Source: an uncultured Gemella sp. (GTDB taxonomy: Bacteria; Bacillota; Bacilli; Staphylococcales; Gemellaceae). From it: a DNA stretch of 25,399 nt. The translations under genes and the position numbers were made by a program. Of this stretch, positions 1 through 11,000 are shown piece after piece; the stretch's first letter is position 1; each line of letters opens with the position of its first letter. The stretch covers positions 1-25,399 of the forward strand of contig CAKMQO010000202.1 in the NCBI GenBank assembly GCA_927911695.1, in the 5' to 3' direction. The notes beneath the pieces are model-generated. The model searched no databases. It worked only from the letters and a program-made list of their open reading frames with translations, and was not told the origin of the DNA.

Positions 1-56
1 GGGGTGACTCGACAAAATCGATTTCTTCGAAAATCACGATTTTTGAGTCACTCCCC
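1..56. repeat. Dispersed hairpin repeat, copy A (right hairpin only)
   Basis: An inverted repeat whose outer arms are GGGGTGACTC and GAGTCACTCCCC, with inner arms rich in AAAATCGATTT/AAATCACGATTTT. The same structure recurs at 14605-14660 and 21421-21483. Here it begins at the window edge, so the left hairpins seen in the other copies would lie outside. It sits about 20 bases past the stop codon of the FabK-like gene and could also act as its transcription terminator. Confidence 0.75.
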
Positions 57-74
57 TAAGGTTTATTTTATATT

Positions 75-1002
75 CTATATTTCTGTTTTTTTCAACACTT
101 CTCGCGCTTCTTTTATTACATCTTCTATTATGTTCTTAACAGGGCGAATTTCAGTCACTAATCCTGCTATTTGTCCTGCCATAACAGATCCGTTTTCCAC
201 ATCTCCATCGTAAACAGCGCGTCTTAATGACCCTAACGTTAACTCTTCTAACTCCATAAGAGTTGAAGATTGTTCTTCTAATTCATGATATCTTTTTGTA
301 AGTTCATTTTTAATACCACGCACAGGTGCTCCGAATTTTTCTCCGGTTAAGGTAGTAGATGTATCAACCGCTTCTAAGATCATATTTTTTATATGCGTCT
401 GTCACCGGACATTCTTCTGAAGCTAAGAATACAGTTCCCATCTGGACTCCACTCGCTCCTAAGCAATATGCCGCAGCCATTCCACGTCCATCAGCAATAC
501 CACCAGCCGCAATTACAGGAATATTCACCGCACTTGTTACTTGTGGTAATAGCGCCATAGTAGTGCTAGCTCCAACGTGTCCTCCAGCTTCCATCCCTTC
601 GACAACAACAGCATCACAGCCTAATTCTTCCATTTTCACCGCAGCTTTTACAGAAGGAATAACTGGAATAACTTTTATCCCCGCTTCTTTTAAACGCGGC
701 ATGAATTTTCTGGGTGTTCCCGCCCCTGTTGTGACGATTTTGACACCTTCTTCAATAACAACATCGATTATTTCATCGATATTCGGCATCATCAGCATTA
801 GATTAACCGCAAAAGGTTTATCGGTAAGTTCTTTACACTGTTGAATCTCTTTACGTAATTCTTCAGGATTCACTCCCCCTGATGCCAGTATTCCTAATGC
901 TCCAGCATTAGATGCTGCTGAAACAAGTTCATGTCTCGCTATTTGAGCCATCGCACCTTGAAAAATTGGATACTTTATCCCTAAAAGTTTAGTAATTGTC
1001 AT
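75..1002 (-). CDS. fabK: FabK-like enoyl-ACP reductase II / nitronate monooxygenase family protein (frame broken)
   Basis: FMN-dependent TIM-barrel enzyme. FabK proteins perform the last reduction of fatty acid elongation (trans-2-enoyl-ACP to acyl-ACP); relatives are nitronate monooxygenases. The N-terminal part shows the family opening KYPIFQGAMAQIA, the VVEGMEAGGHVG segment, the FMN-phosphate loop IPVIAAGGIADGRG and GVQMGTVFLASEE. The reading frame then breaks at a run of six T on the plus strand (385-390) and continues in another frame with FGAPVRGIKNELT and GSVMAGQIAGLV, both typical of the FabK C-terminus. Removing one base gives about 308 residues, the normal family length. An AGAGGAG ribosome site precedes the ATG at 1002. 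It lies 79 bases after the YeiH-type gene with no clear terminator between, so they may be co-transcribed. It is outside any fab gene cluster, so a FabK paralogue with nitronate monooxygenase activity is possible. Confidence 0.8.
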
Positions 1003-1081
1003 AACTATTCTCCTCTATCAATTTTTTTATTTTTTATTACGTCCCAGCTACACTTCCTAAAAAGTACTCTTAGTCATCTTA

Positions 1082-2069
1082 TTAGAAAATAAATCTAGCA
1101 ACTACGTAGCAAACTATCATTAAAATCACCGATGATAAGAAGCACGCTGTGAATACTCGCACACCACGTTCTTTAATAACTTTAAAGTTAACACTCATAC
1201 CAAGAGCTGCCATTGCCATACCTAAGAAGATATACGCTGCATCAACGAAATAAGGCGCTAATGGTTTTAAGAAAGTAACATAACTTCCTAAAATACTCAT
1301 AAAGATAAATCCTAAAATAAAGTACGGCATCGGAACTTTACCTTTCGTTTCATCTTGAGTTTTTTTTATTAACTACAATTAGCACACCTGCTACAACAAT
1401 AAGCATAAGAACACGTGACAACTTAGTAAGAATCGCAGCATCAAGAGCTACTTGACCTCCTGCTCCTCCTGCCGCAACTGCGTGGGCTATTTCATGAAGA
1501 CTTCCTCCAGTAAATACTCCGTAGTTATATGCATCAAGCCCTAAATAAGGTTGCAAGGTTACTTCTATCAAGGTAAATACTGTACCTAAAATCGCAACTA
1601 CCGCAACAGCAAGAACACTGTTATCTGTTTTTGCACGAAGTTGACCACTTACTCCCATAACTGCCGCAGCACCACAAATACCACAACCACATGAAGAAAG
1701 CAATGCAAGTTCATGATCAACTTTAAACGCACGACACATAAAGTAAGTTAAAGTAATCATAAATAGTACAATAAAGAAGGCAACGACTAATGTTTTCTTC
1801 CCTTCGGCTAAAAGTCTATCTAACGCTAACTTAAATCCGAGTAAAATTATCCCAAGGCGCAAGAACTTATTACTTATAAACGGAATATCCGCCTTAACCT
1901 GTTCTTTCAATCCTTTTGACGTTTGTAACGCCATACCGATAACAAGCGCAATAACCAAGTGCCCAAAAAGTTTTAACGCTGGTACTTGCGCAAGATATTT
2001 CGCAGCTAACGAAATAACTAACATTATACCTAATGTATAATAAAAATTAACACTCTTAAATCTTTCCAT
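1082..2069 (-). CDS. YeiH/UPF0324 family membrane protein, putative sulfate exporter (frame broken)
   Basis: Polytopic inner-membrane protein of the UPF0324/YeiH family, annotated as putative sulfate exporters; the substrate is not firmly established. Visible family features are LGIILLGFKLAL, the CGCGICGAAAVMGVSG segment (Cys-rich, Gly-rich), the GGSLHEIAHAVAAG segment and the C-terminal GMAMAALGMSVNFK. About ten hydrophobic segments are present. The frame breaks at a run of eight T (1360-1367 on the plus strand, poly-A in the coding strand); deleting one base joins VVNKK to TQDETKGKVPMPYFI and gives 328 residues, the usual family size. An AAGGGG ribosome site precedes the ATG at 2069. Its promoter is listed separately. 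The likely downstream partner is the FabK-like gene. Confidence 0.8.
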
Positions 2070-2117
2070 AAAAGATTTCCCCTTTTATAATATTTGTTAA
2101 AAAGTACATATAACTTA

Positions 2118-2146
2118 ATTATACTACTTCCCGTACTTCTCTTCAA
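2118..2146 (-). promoter_or_regulatory. Sigma-A type promoter of the YeiH-type gene
   Basis: On the minus strand TTGAAG, a 17-base spacer, then TATAAT, about 50 bases before the ATG at 2069. Confidence 0.6.
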
Positions 2147-2200
2147 GATAACATCTTATTATTTATTTTTATGTAATCTTGAGAATTTACCTTCGTATAA

Positions 2201-2240
2201 AAAGCCAGGAAAATGAATCTTCTGATTCACTCCCTAGCTT
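2201..2240. terminator. Bidirectional hairpin terminator after the first M26 protease
   Basis: Near-palindrome with arms AAAGCCAGGAAAATGAATC and GATTCACTCCCTAGCTTT around a four-base loop. It starts just past the corrected stop codon (2247) of the minus-strand protease and is flanked by T-rich DNA on both sides. One arm (GATTCACTCCCT) resembles the arm of the dispersed repeat at 1-56, so the two may share an origin. Confidence 0.6.
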
Positions 2241-2246
2241 TCTTCA

Positions 2247-5200
2247 TTAATTTTTATAGATAGACTCTGTAAAGTCTTGTGATTGTCTTAAATAAGCTTT
2301 ATATATTTCTTTTTTAAGTTTTGCACCGGAGTTCTATATATGAAAGTCTCTGAGCCGTTGTGTTCCCTTGATTTATTTGAGCCATTTCTTCTCGAACAGC
2401 TTGTTCCATAAGTTTTTTTAATTTTTCTGAACTATCTATGATTACTTCTTTTCCATTGTAATTTATCGTAATTGGTTTTAGTCTATCTAATTTTGTAACA
2501 CGCTCATTAATTTGTTCTTTTTTAAACTCTGCATACGATTTTCTTAGAATTCTATCAAAAATATATTTATCTGATAACGGTACTCCCTCTGCTTCAGCTT
2601 GTTGTTTATACTGATTTGATACATAAGGTACAAATCCCTCATAATATCCTAGAGCACCCATAAGTTCAAAGGCTTGTTTTCTGAATGTAATATCCCCACT
2701 CATACCTTTAGGATTTTCACTAACTCCAAAAATCGTATCAAACATATCTACAAAATAATATCCATTAGCTTTTATATCACCTTTACCATTAAATCCATTT
2801 ATAATGTAACGATTCACTAAAATATTATTATCTATTAAACTATTAATATCTGATAGATTTCTCGCTTCATCTAAAGTAATTTCTGAGATTTTTTCACTGT
2901 TATGCGTAGCTTTAACCGCTTGGTTTGTATATGTTACAGGTGTTCTAGTCCCTATTGAATTTATCGGAGTTATTTTTTTGAAATATTTAGCTTTTTCTTC
3001 AACTGTAAGTTGTTTTGTTGCTTCTGCTTCTAGATAATCTAAACTATACAGTACATCAAAACTTCCATGCATATAAGATTTTAAATCTTCAGCTGTTTTG
3101 AATCTATCTGGCGTCTTGTTGTAGAAGCCATTTTTATTACTTTCATCGTAAACAAAGTTTAAGTTGAAATATGTATCTTTTTCTGGTGTATAAGAGTTCT
3201 CGAATATTCCTCGGGCATAGAACTCCGCAGCTGTACCATCTCGACGACCATGATTATTGAATAATACTGTTCTATCTAATAAGTGCGTCATTTCATGAGA
3301 GTAAGTCGCTGACCCTCTATCATCCAGAACTCTATCTATGAAGTAACGTACACCTACTCCATTCGCCTCAGCTCCTACAATTTGCGATGGTGAGTACATT
3401 CCTAATGGTGTCATGAAGTCTTTAACACCTTTATCTGCTGTAGGACCTGACTCTTTAGACCATGTTTTAGCTATTCCAGCAGTCGTATACTCAGTATATT
3501 TCTTCATCGTATCTATAATTACTCTATTAGTAATTAATTTCGGACGATTTTCCGATTTTGTTATTCTATATAAAGTATCAATATAATTAGCCTGCCTTGT
3601 CGCAGTTAATTCTATCAATTCTTTAACCTTATTAAGCTCTTCGGTATACTTAGCCTTATTCGTTTTCTCTAAAGAAGTATCCATATACGTTCCGATGTTT
3701 CCGTAGGTCACCGTCGCTATGTTCGTTATAGCATACACGCTTGGTTCTTTAATGTTCACCAAACCTAACAATGTAGCAATGTTTTGTTGTTTTCTATTAT
3801 TTATTTGAAGTCCTTCAGCTCCATATTTTTCAGGATCAGTAGTTAATTTAGTATATAGCCCGACCTTTTCATCAGGTTTTTGTTTCGAAGTTTTTTCAAC
3901 TACAATAGCTCGACTAGCTTTCTTCAACCACGTATCCCCATCCATATTGGTAAATGTAGTTCTATTGTAATCTAAGAAATCTAATAATGTTGGTTTATCT
4001 GTAATTTTCCCGAAGTATTTCTCAAATGTTTTTGGGCTATTAGTTAGTTTTAACTCGTCATAACTCATAGACCCAAGGTGTTTTAACCAATCTAGAGAAG
4101 TAACATCTTTTTTACCAAACGAGCTTGGATTATACGCTAATATATCACGGATATTAGTATCTCCAAAATCAATATTGTAAAATCTGTTTATATATGATAA
4201 TCCTAATAATATTTTCTCTTTATTATCTTCAATATCACGTTTTACTTTTTCTCTATTTTGTGGAGTATCTCCAATAACACTCAATGTGTGCGCCGCAACT
4301 TTTTTAAGATTTTCATCTAGATTTTGTTTTGTTTCTTCTAATGTTTCTTTGATAGATAGTTTCTCTAGATATTCTTTTCGCAAAACTTCTTTTACTTCTA
4401 CATCAGTTATCGCTGGATTAGTTTTTTGTAGTTCTTTTCGTTTCAAGAATAAATCACGAGTTATTTCTAAATCTGATGGGGCTAACTGTGATTTTAATTT
4501 TTCGTTTGTCAATAAATCCATAGACTTCATTTCAGTACTTGCTTGAGTTACATTCACTGCATTTTCTAAGTCTTTATTTACAGGAAGCAGGTGTGGTTTA
4601 TCCTCTTTAGTACCCACTAAAATCACTCGTTGCTTCATAGGTTTAGTTATTTTCGTCTTCTCTACAGGATTTGTTAAATCTCCAGTTGTGGAATTGACTT
4701 CATAGGTTTTTGTCGTTGTTGTTTCACCCTGTTCTCCGACCTCTTCAACTACTTCTTTTCCTTTCAGAAGTTCTGGGTTGTTTCTTTTCTGTTCCGTAAT
4801 CTCTATAGGCGTTACTATTTTTTCTACATTACCTACTTTTACTACTCTATCTACTGGTTGTTTTTCTATTTTTTTAGAAGTTTTTTCTACTATTGATCCA
4901 GTAGATTCATCACGAGTATACGAAGTAATAGTTATTTCCTTACCTTTTTCACCTGGTATTTCTTCTTGTTGCACATTATAACCTAAATCTGGCGATGCTT
5001 TATAAATTGTCTTGTAATCCAACTCTTTTTCTGTAGTTACTGGAGGTGGAGTAACTGGTTCACCTTCGGTTACTTTATCTAAAGATGGTCTTTTTGGGAT
5101 TGTGTTCACGTCAGGTTGTTTAGGTTCTTCAGTTATTGGTTTCACCTCTGGTTCTGGTTTTACCTCTAATACCGGATTCTCTGGTTGTACTAAACTATCT

Positions 5201-6207
5201 CCTTTTATGCTAACGTATGCTATTGGGTTTTCTTCTTTCACTAATGTAGGTCCGTTCCAACTTGCTAGCGGCTTCTCGGGCTGTACTAAAGGTTCTCCTT
5301 TCTCACTTACCACTCCCTCTGGGTTCTCTGGTTGTACTAGACTCTCGCCTTTCTCGCTCACCGCTCCTTCTGGGTTCTCTGGTTGTGCTAAGCTCTCACC
5401 TTTCTCGCTTACCACTCCTGCTGGATTCCCTGGTTGTACTATTGACTCTCCCTTTTCACTTATTACTGCTTCTGGATTCCCTGGTTGTACTAAAGGCTCT
5501 CCTTTCTCGCTTACTACTCCTATCGGATTCTCGGGCTGTACTAAAGGTTCTCCTTTCTCACTTACTACAACTTTCTCCTCTACACCTGTTTTTTCCTCTA
5601 CTACTCCAGGAGTAAACTCTCCTTGTTCTTCTATCTTGATAGAACTACTTTTGTTTGTATATATTTTCCCTATTTCAAAATAGTAACCCGTAAAACTATA
5701 ACCGGCTATTTCCTCTGGATATGGTAACATTCCACCTACTGAGGTTTTTATCACCGCTGGTTGAATTTCTTTAAAATCTTCAAAAGCCATCACTTGACTT
5801 AAATTACCACTGACAGTTAACATACTAACTAAAAAGATTAATTTCCCTTTTTTCTTCTTAATCAACGTTAAACACACCAACAACAATGCTCCACCTAAGA
5901 CTACTGTACCTGATAAACTCCCTGTATTAGGTAAAAGATTATTCTTTTTATATACAAAATAATATTCTTTACCTTCTTCTACTTCTATTTTATTTTCTTC
6001 AAATACTTTTAGTTGTTTTTTTATCTGTTCTGATAAACTATCCTTATCTACCGCGTGAGTGGTAACTTCTTGCACTTCAGCCGCTTTTACTTCATCATTA
6101 TAGTTTAAAGATAAAAACAAACTCGTTCCAAGCAACACTGAACAAGCTCCCATTTTATATTTTCTTATTGAGAAATATTGCTTTCTTCTAAAATTCTCTT
6201 TCTGCAT
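2247..6207 (-). CDS. Surface zinc metalloprotease, peptidase family M26 (IgA1 protease/Zmp-like), protein 1
   Basis: Large cell-surface protease. From the ATG at 6207 (the ribosome site GGAG lies just upstream; the frame also extends upstream to 6276 without one) the order is: YSIRK-like signal FSIRKYKMGACSVLLG (residues about 12-30), LPNTG sortase motif at residues 92-96 followed by two hydrophobic helices, eight roughly 17-residue KGEPLVQPENP-type repeats (about 212-348), two G5-like domains, a helical segment, and the M26 catalytic domain. Zinc ligands are visible as HEMTH (H971, E972, H975) with E995 in TAAEFYARG, twenty residues on. The N-terminal position of LPXTG is characteristic of M26 proteases. 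The frame as read stops at 2314 in an unrelated tail (IELRCKT); one extra base near CCGG at 2326-2329 explains this, since the next frame continues as KLKKEIYKAYL and stops at 2247, matching the C-terminus of the second M26 protein. It lacks the beta-helix domain of protein 2. Substrate unknown; IgA1 or host glycoproteins are plausible. Confidence 0.88.
5166..5573 (-). repeat. 51-bp tandem repeats encoding 17-residue EKGEPLVQPENP units
   Basis: About eight units inside M26 protein 1. Consensus residues are VVSEKGEPLVQPENPxG; the seventh unit (around SWNGPTLVKEENP) is shorter and diverged. Comparable Lys-Gly-Glu-Pro/Val-Gln-Pro repeats occur in streptococcal M26 proteases, where they serve as a wall-spanning spacer and vary in number between strains. 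Confidence 0.85.
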
Positions 6208-6247
6208 AATTTTTTCTCCATATTTTCTTAATTTTATAATCAAATAT

Positions 6248-6276
6248 ACTATAGCAAACTTAAAGTGATTCCGCAA
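6248..6276 (-). promoter_or_regulatory. Possible promoter of M26 protease 1
   Basis: On the minus strand TTGCGG, 17 bases, TATAGT, about 40 bases before the ATG at 6207. The -35 box is poor, but the flanking word ATAGTTGCG also surrounds the -35 of the YjiH-type gene. Confidence 0.4.
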
Positions 6277-6338
6277 CTATAAACAAAAATACAATTACTA
6301 AATACATATACAACGATTTCCTTTTTCCTTATAAATTC

Positions 6339-6373
6339 AAAAAAGACACAACTTTTATAGTTGCGTCTCTTTC
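6339..6373 (-). terminator. Rho-independent terminator of the YjiH-type gene
   Basis: Hairpin with arms AGACGCAACT and AGTTGTGTCT, followed on the minus strand by a T run. It lies about 20 bases past the stop codon at 6392. Confidence 0.8.
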
Positions 6374-6391
6374 TAAAAATTCTATTATTTA

Positions 6392-7567
6392 CTATCCTAA
6401 TAATAAGAACAAGTAGTGGGCTACAATACCCGCGACTATACCACCTATTGTGTGAGAAAGAATGGCTTTTGAAGATAATTTTCTAACTCCAAGTGCATCC
6501 ATCATACCGATGTGTGTACTTAAGTATCCACTCCAGCACATTCCCATCGCTGTAAATACTGCGATATCATTTGGTCCAATAAGACCGCTTCTTAAAAATT
6601 CTGGTACTAAAGAAATCGCTCCTCCTACAGCTCCTAACGCTGTGATTGGGAAGGCAATTGCCTCTGCAGAATGGAATCCAAATAGTGGTTCAAGAATAAA
6701 TTTTAATTTTTCACCTAACCAAGGTAGGAATCCTACACCTTCATAAGCCGCTCCAGTATATCCTCCAGCAGGCATTTTAAATGTTAACATCATTACAAAA
6801 GTACAAACGATAAGCACTCCTGGAATAATAGCCATACCCATTTCTACCCCTACTTTACCACCTTCTAAGATAGTATCTAGAGTACGTTGGAATAGATTAC
6901 CATCACGCACGATTCTAACTTTATCCAGTGATTGACCTTCAACTTCAGCATCTACAACTGGATCTTCAGCTTCATCTCCGTAGTATTTCTTAGTTTGTCT
7001 TAACATTAGACGCACACTTATTATACTACCTATAATAGCTCCGACATTTCCGATGATCGCCGCTTTAACAAAGCCAGCACCTTGCCCCATCATAAACATC
7101 GTTACGATAAGTCCCATACCAAACGCTGTCCCTAAGTTACATAACGCTGGAACTTGGTACTTTTTAAAGAACGCTATAAAACGTTTATCTTTCGAGAATG
7201 GAATAATCGCTGGATTGTCTGATAAATACGTCGCTACTGCCCCAGTGACACTCGCCCCAGGCATTCCCCAAAGAGGTTTCATAAGCGGTGCAAATATTTT
7301 ATTAATTAACGCTATCGCCCCAAACTCTGATAACAGAGCACTCATCGCTCCGGCAATAACAGCCATCGCCATAATGAAAAATACTGTATTCAGTAATAAA
7401 TCATGAGCTGTTGCCATCATTGTTTTAAACATAAGCGGTGTTCCCATTTTTCTCGCCATCAGTCCAAATATTGAGAAGAATATCGCTAAAAAGACAAATG
7501 TTTCTAAACTTACAGCCTTTTTAACAACTACATTCTTTTTATGTTTTTTTGTTGTTTCTTCGCCCAT
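6392..7567 (-). CDS. YjiH-type nucleoside-recognition (Gate domain) membrane protein
   Basis: Integral membrane protein of about 391 residues, with roughly nine to ten hydrophobic segments and two Gate/nucleoside-recognition halves. Segments such as GAVATYLSDNPAIIPFSKDKRF, split as GAVATYLSDNP and AIIPFSKDK, and later AIAFPITALGAVGGA and HIGMMDALGVRKLSS, are typical of YjiH proteins. The family is annotated as nucleoside-recognition domain proteins; its transported substrate is not established. The start at 7567 is chosen because GGAAG lies six bases before it; an ATG at 7585 in the same frame has no ribosome site. It has its own promoter (7657-7685) and terminator, so it is a single-gene unit lying between the two protease genes, with no sequence sign of a functional link to them. 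Confidence 0.8.
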   Translation of the reverse strand: MGEETTKKHKKNVVVKKAVSLETFVFLAIFFSIFGLMARKMGTPLMFKTMMATAHDLLLNTVFFIMAMAVIAGAMSALLSEFGAIALINKIFAPLMKPLWGMPGASVTGAVATYLSDNPAIIPFSKDKRFIAFFKKYQVPALCNLGTAFGMGLIVTMFMMGQGAGFVKAAIIGNVGAIIGSIISVRLMLRQTKKYYGDEAEDPVVDAEVEGQSLDKVRIVRDGNLFQRTLDTILEGGKVGVEMGMAIIPGVLIVCTFVMMLTFKMPAGGYTGAAYEGVGFLPWLGEKLKFILEPLFGFHSAEAIAFPITALGAVGGAISLVPEFLRSGLIGPNDIAVFTAMGMCWSGYLSTHIGMMDALGVRKLSSKAILSHTIGGIVAGIVAHYLFLLLG

Positions 7568-7656
7568 AAAAAATCTTCCTTTCATAATTTTTTATTCTAA
7601 TATTTTATTTTCAACTTCAATCTCCTTAAACTGTAATAATACAATTTAATTTATAC

Positions 7657-7685
7657 ATTATACCATAAAACCTTTGGTGTCGCAA
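7657..7685 (-). promoter_or_regulatory. Promoter of the YjiH-type gene
   Basis: On the minus strand TTGCGA, a 17-base spacer, and a perfect TATAAT, about 90 bases before the ATG at 7567. Confidence 0.65.
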
Positions 7686-7991
7686 CTATTTGGATAATGA
7701 GGTAACTAATTAAAGTGCAATTTTCAGAATATAACGATTTCTCAAGATATTACAGCTAATTATCCTCGTGTATTTCTAACCGTTTTTTTCACTATACTCT
7801 AAAATTTCCTATTCTTTTGTAAAGATTAATTTTTTATAAATTTTATCATTTATTTATCTTCTGACTTAACATATTTATATTTTTTAATCTATAGATTGAT
7901 ATTTTAGATAAAACAACAATATTTATTATTCTAAATATTCACAAATAAAAAAATTCATTGAATTTATACCACTTTATGTAAGTTAGATTAA

Positions 7992-8020
7992 TTGCAATAA
8001 CAAGCCTTTTTTGGTAGAAT
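7992..8020 (+). promoter_or_regulatory. Promoter of M26 protease 2
   Basis: TTGCAA, 17-base spacer, TAGAAT. It is followed by an AGGAG ribosome site at 8044-8048 and the ATG at 8059. Confidence 0.6.
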
Positions 8021-8058
8021 TAAAAGGCAACAAAAAAATGTATAGGAGAAAAAATTTA

Positions 8059-11000
8059 ATGCGATTGAAAAATGAAAATAATAATAAAATTTTAAAGTTT
8101 TCAATTAGAAAATTATCTCTTGGTGCAGCACCGGTTGTAATCGGGGCTTTATTTTTTGGAAGTCATGCACCAAGCGAAGCGCTTGCCAACGAAAACAACA
8201 CAAGCGTTAAGTATACTTACTTAGCTGAAAATGAATTGACCGAAGCTGAAAAAAATTTAATCAAAAGAAATATACCTCAAAATGTAAAAAACAACGAAAC
8301 ATACTATATGGTTTATAAAAAAAGAAGCTAAACCTTCTACAGAGATTAAATCATTACCAAATACTGGACAAAGCTCACTACCTGTAGCTGGACTTGGAAT
8401 TGGGACTGCAGTATTAGTAGTTCTTTTAATGTCGAAAAAGCATAGAAACAAAGTTCTTAGCGTTGTGTTAATCGGAGCTATGGGGCATAGTATGGTTATG
8501 TCTTATCAATCATTCGCTTTCGAAAACAAAGAGTTAGTACGTTACAACACACAAACAACAATTGCTAATTCTAGTGAACTTGCGAATGGTGTTATCAACA
8601 TCGATGGATATCGTTATGTTGGATATTTCACTCTTAGCGACTTAGGTGTATTACCTCAAGGAGAACAAAAAGTTCTACCAAAACAAACACAACCTATCGT
8701 TGAGCCGACACAACCTCAACCAGAACCAACTCCAACACCTAAAGTTGATTACAAAACAACACCTGAAGTAGCACCTAAAACATTAGTAGAAAACAAGCCT
8801 GAACTTAAGTCTACTACTGAAGCTATAACTTTCAAAACTGTTGAACAACCAGATGCTACTTTACCTAAAGGGCAAACTAAAGTTGTTCAAGAAGGAGTTA
8901 ATGGTGAACAAATCGTATTTAGCGAAGTAACTACTGTTGATGGTAAATCTACTAGTAAAGTTATTAAATCTTCAATTACAAAACAACCTGTGAACAAGAT
9001 TATTGCCGTAGGAACTAAAGAGGAAGTCAAACCTCAACCAATCGAAGTTAATCCAAATAAACCAGAAGCTCCAAAGCCTGTAGCAGTTAAAGGAACTCAA
9101 GAAACTGGTAAAGAGGGGCAATCTTTAACTCAACCAGAACTTCCTGAAGCTCCAAAATCTGAAGAAACTAAACCTACTCCTCAACCGGAAACTCCAAAAC
9201 CTGAAGAAACTAAACCTACTCCTCAGCCGGAAACTCCAAAACCTGAGGAAAAAGTTGACAAAACAGCACTAAAAGCTCAAATCGATAGAGCTATTGCACT
9301 TGTTCCTGCTGATTATTCAGCTGCAAGCTACGACGCTCTTAAACCAATTTTAGCCGCTGCGCAAAACGTCTACGCTTCAGATTCTGTAAAACAACCTGAA
9401 GTAGATAGCGAGACAGCTAAACTTAAAGCTGCTATCGATGCACTAAGTGTTGATAAAACAGACTTAAACAAAACTATCACAGATGCGAAATCAAAAACTA
9501 AAGAACACTACAGTGATACATCTTGGGCAAATCTTCAAAATGTATTAGCTGAAGCTGAAAAAGTTACAAACAACCCAGCAGCAAAACAAAGCGAAGTAGA
9601 TCACATTAACGAGAAACTTAAAGCCGCTATTGCTGGATTAAACACAGATAAGACTGAACTTGAAAAACAACTTGCTGATGCTAAGTCTAAAGTATCTACT
9701 GACTTCAGCCCTGCGACTTGGTCTGCATTAGAAGAAGCAAAAAATACTGCTCAAGAGGTAGAAGATAACGCTACTGCTACTCAAGCTCAAATCGATGAAG
9801 CTGCTAAGAAACTTAAAGCAGCTATCGACGCTCTTAATGTTAATAAAACAAAATTACAAGAACAAATAACAATCGCAGAAACTAAACAAGAAGCTGACTA
9901 TAGCCCTAAAACTTGGAATGAATTCAAAAAAGCTGAAATAAAAGCTAAAGAAATCAACAACCAAACTACTCCACTTCCTAAACAAAGTGAAATAGATGCA
10001 GCTACTAAAGCTCTTCAAGATGTTATTAAAGCTCTTGCTGTTGATAAAACTGCATTACAAAATGCTATTAACACAACTAACAGCAAACGTAAAGAAGAAT
10101 ACACTACTCAAACATGGAAAGCTTTAGAAGAAGCCCTTGCAGCAGCAAACCCTGTAAATGATGAAGCTACTACTCAAAGCAAAGTAAATGCAGCTACTGA
10201 AAAATTAGAACAAGCTATCAAAAACTTAGTTCCATTAACTGAAAAACCAATACTAAAATTCGTTGATACTGACAAAAAAGTATTAGATAAAGAAGTAGTT
10301 GCTAAGTATTCTCTAGAAAATCCAACTAAGACAAAAATTAAATCAATCACAGCTACTCTGAAAAAAGATGGACAAGTTGTTAAGACAATTGATTTATCAG
10401 AAAACAACTTAGATGCATTATTAGATAATCTAAAATACTTCCAAGAATATACCCTATCAACAACTATGGTTTATGATAGAGGTAACGGTGATGAAACTGA
10501 AACTTTAGAAGATCAACCAATTCAATTAGATCTTAAAAAAGTTGAAATTAAAAATATTAAAGAAACCAGCTTAATAAGCGTTGATGATGCTGGTAACGAA
10601 ACTGACATCAGTTTACTTTCAGAAAATCCAGGAAATGTAGCTCCACTTTATCTACGAGTTACAACTCACGATAATAAAGTGACAAGACTTTCTGTTGATA
10701 AAGTTGAAGAAGTAGTTAAAGATGGCAAAACTTTATACAAAGTTACTGCAACAGCTCCTGATTTAGTTCAACACACAGGCGCTTCTAAATTAGCTAATGA
10801 GTACGTTCATTACTTCGAAAAACAAAAATTAAAAGAAGGTAATGTTTACTATAACTTCAACGAACTTGTAAAAGATATGCAAGCTAACCCTAATGGCGAG
10901 TTTAAACTTGGTGCAGACCTTAATGCAGCAAACGTAAAACCTAATGGAAAATCTTATGTTACATCAGTATTTAAAGGTAAGTTATCAAGTGTTGATGGTG

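Larger units (their letters stand above)
7568..8058. other. Divergent intergenic region between the YjiH-type gene and M26 protease 2
   Basis: About 490 bases of very AT-rich DNA. It holds the minus-strand promoter at 7657-7685 and the plus-strand promoter at 7992-8020. A perfect 12-base palindrome AATCTATAGATT is at 7886-7897. I see no gene or structured RNA in the rest. Confidence 0.6.

Noticed and set aside
1350..1367. Selenocysteine recoding as the cause of the interrupted genes, given a tRNA-Sec nearby
   Set aside because: The breaks need a change of frame; reading through UGA in the same frame would not restore family sequence.
5166..5573. CRISPR-like periodic repeat
   Set aside because: The 51-bp units are contiguous, in frame and coding, with no unique spacers.
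5102..5683. Plus-strand open frames opposite the KGEPLVQP repeats
   Set aside because: Repetitive composition mirrors the tandem repeats of the minus-strand protease, with no ribosome site; they are shadows.
8011..8058. Upstream TTG (8011) or ATG (8038) start for M26 protease 2
   Set aside because: The TTG overlaps the -10 box and the ATG has no ribosome site; 8059 has AGGAG at proper distance and gives a normal signal peptide.
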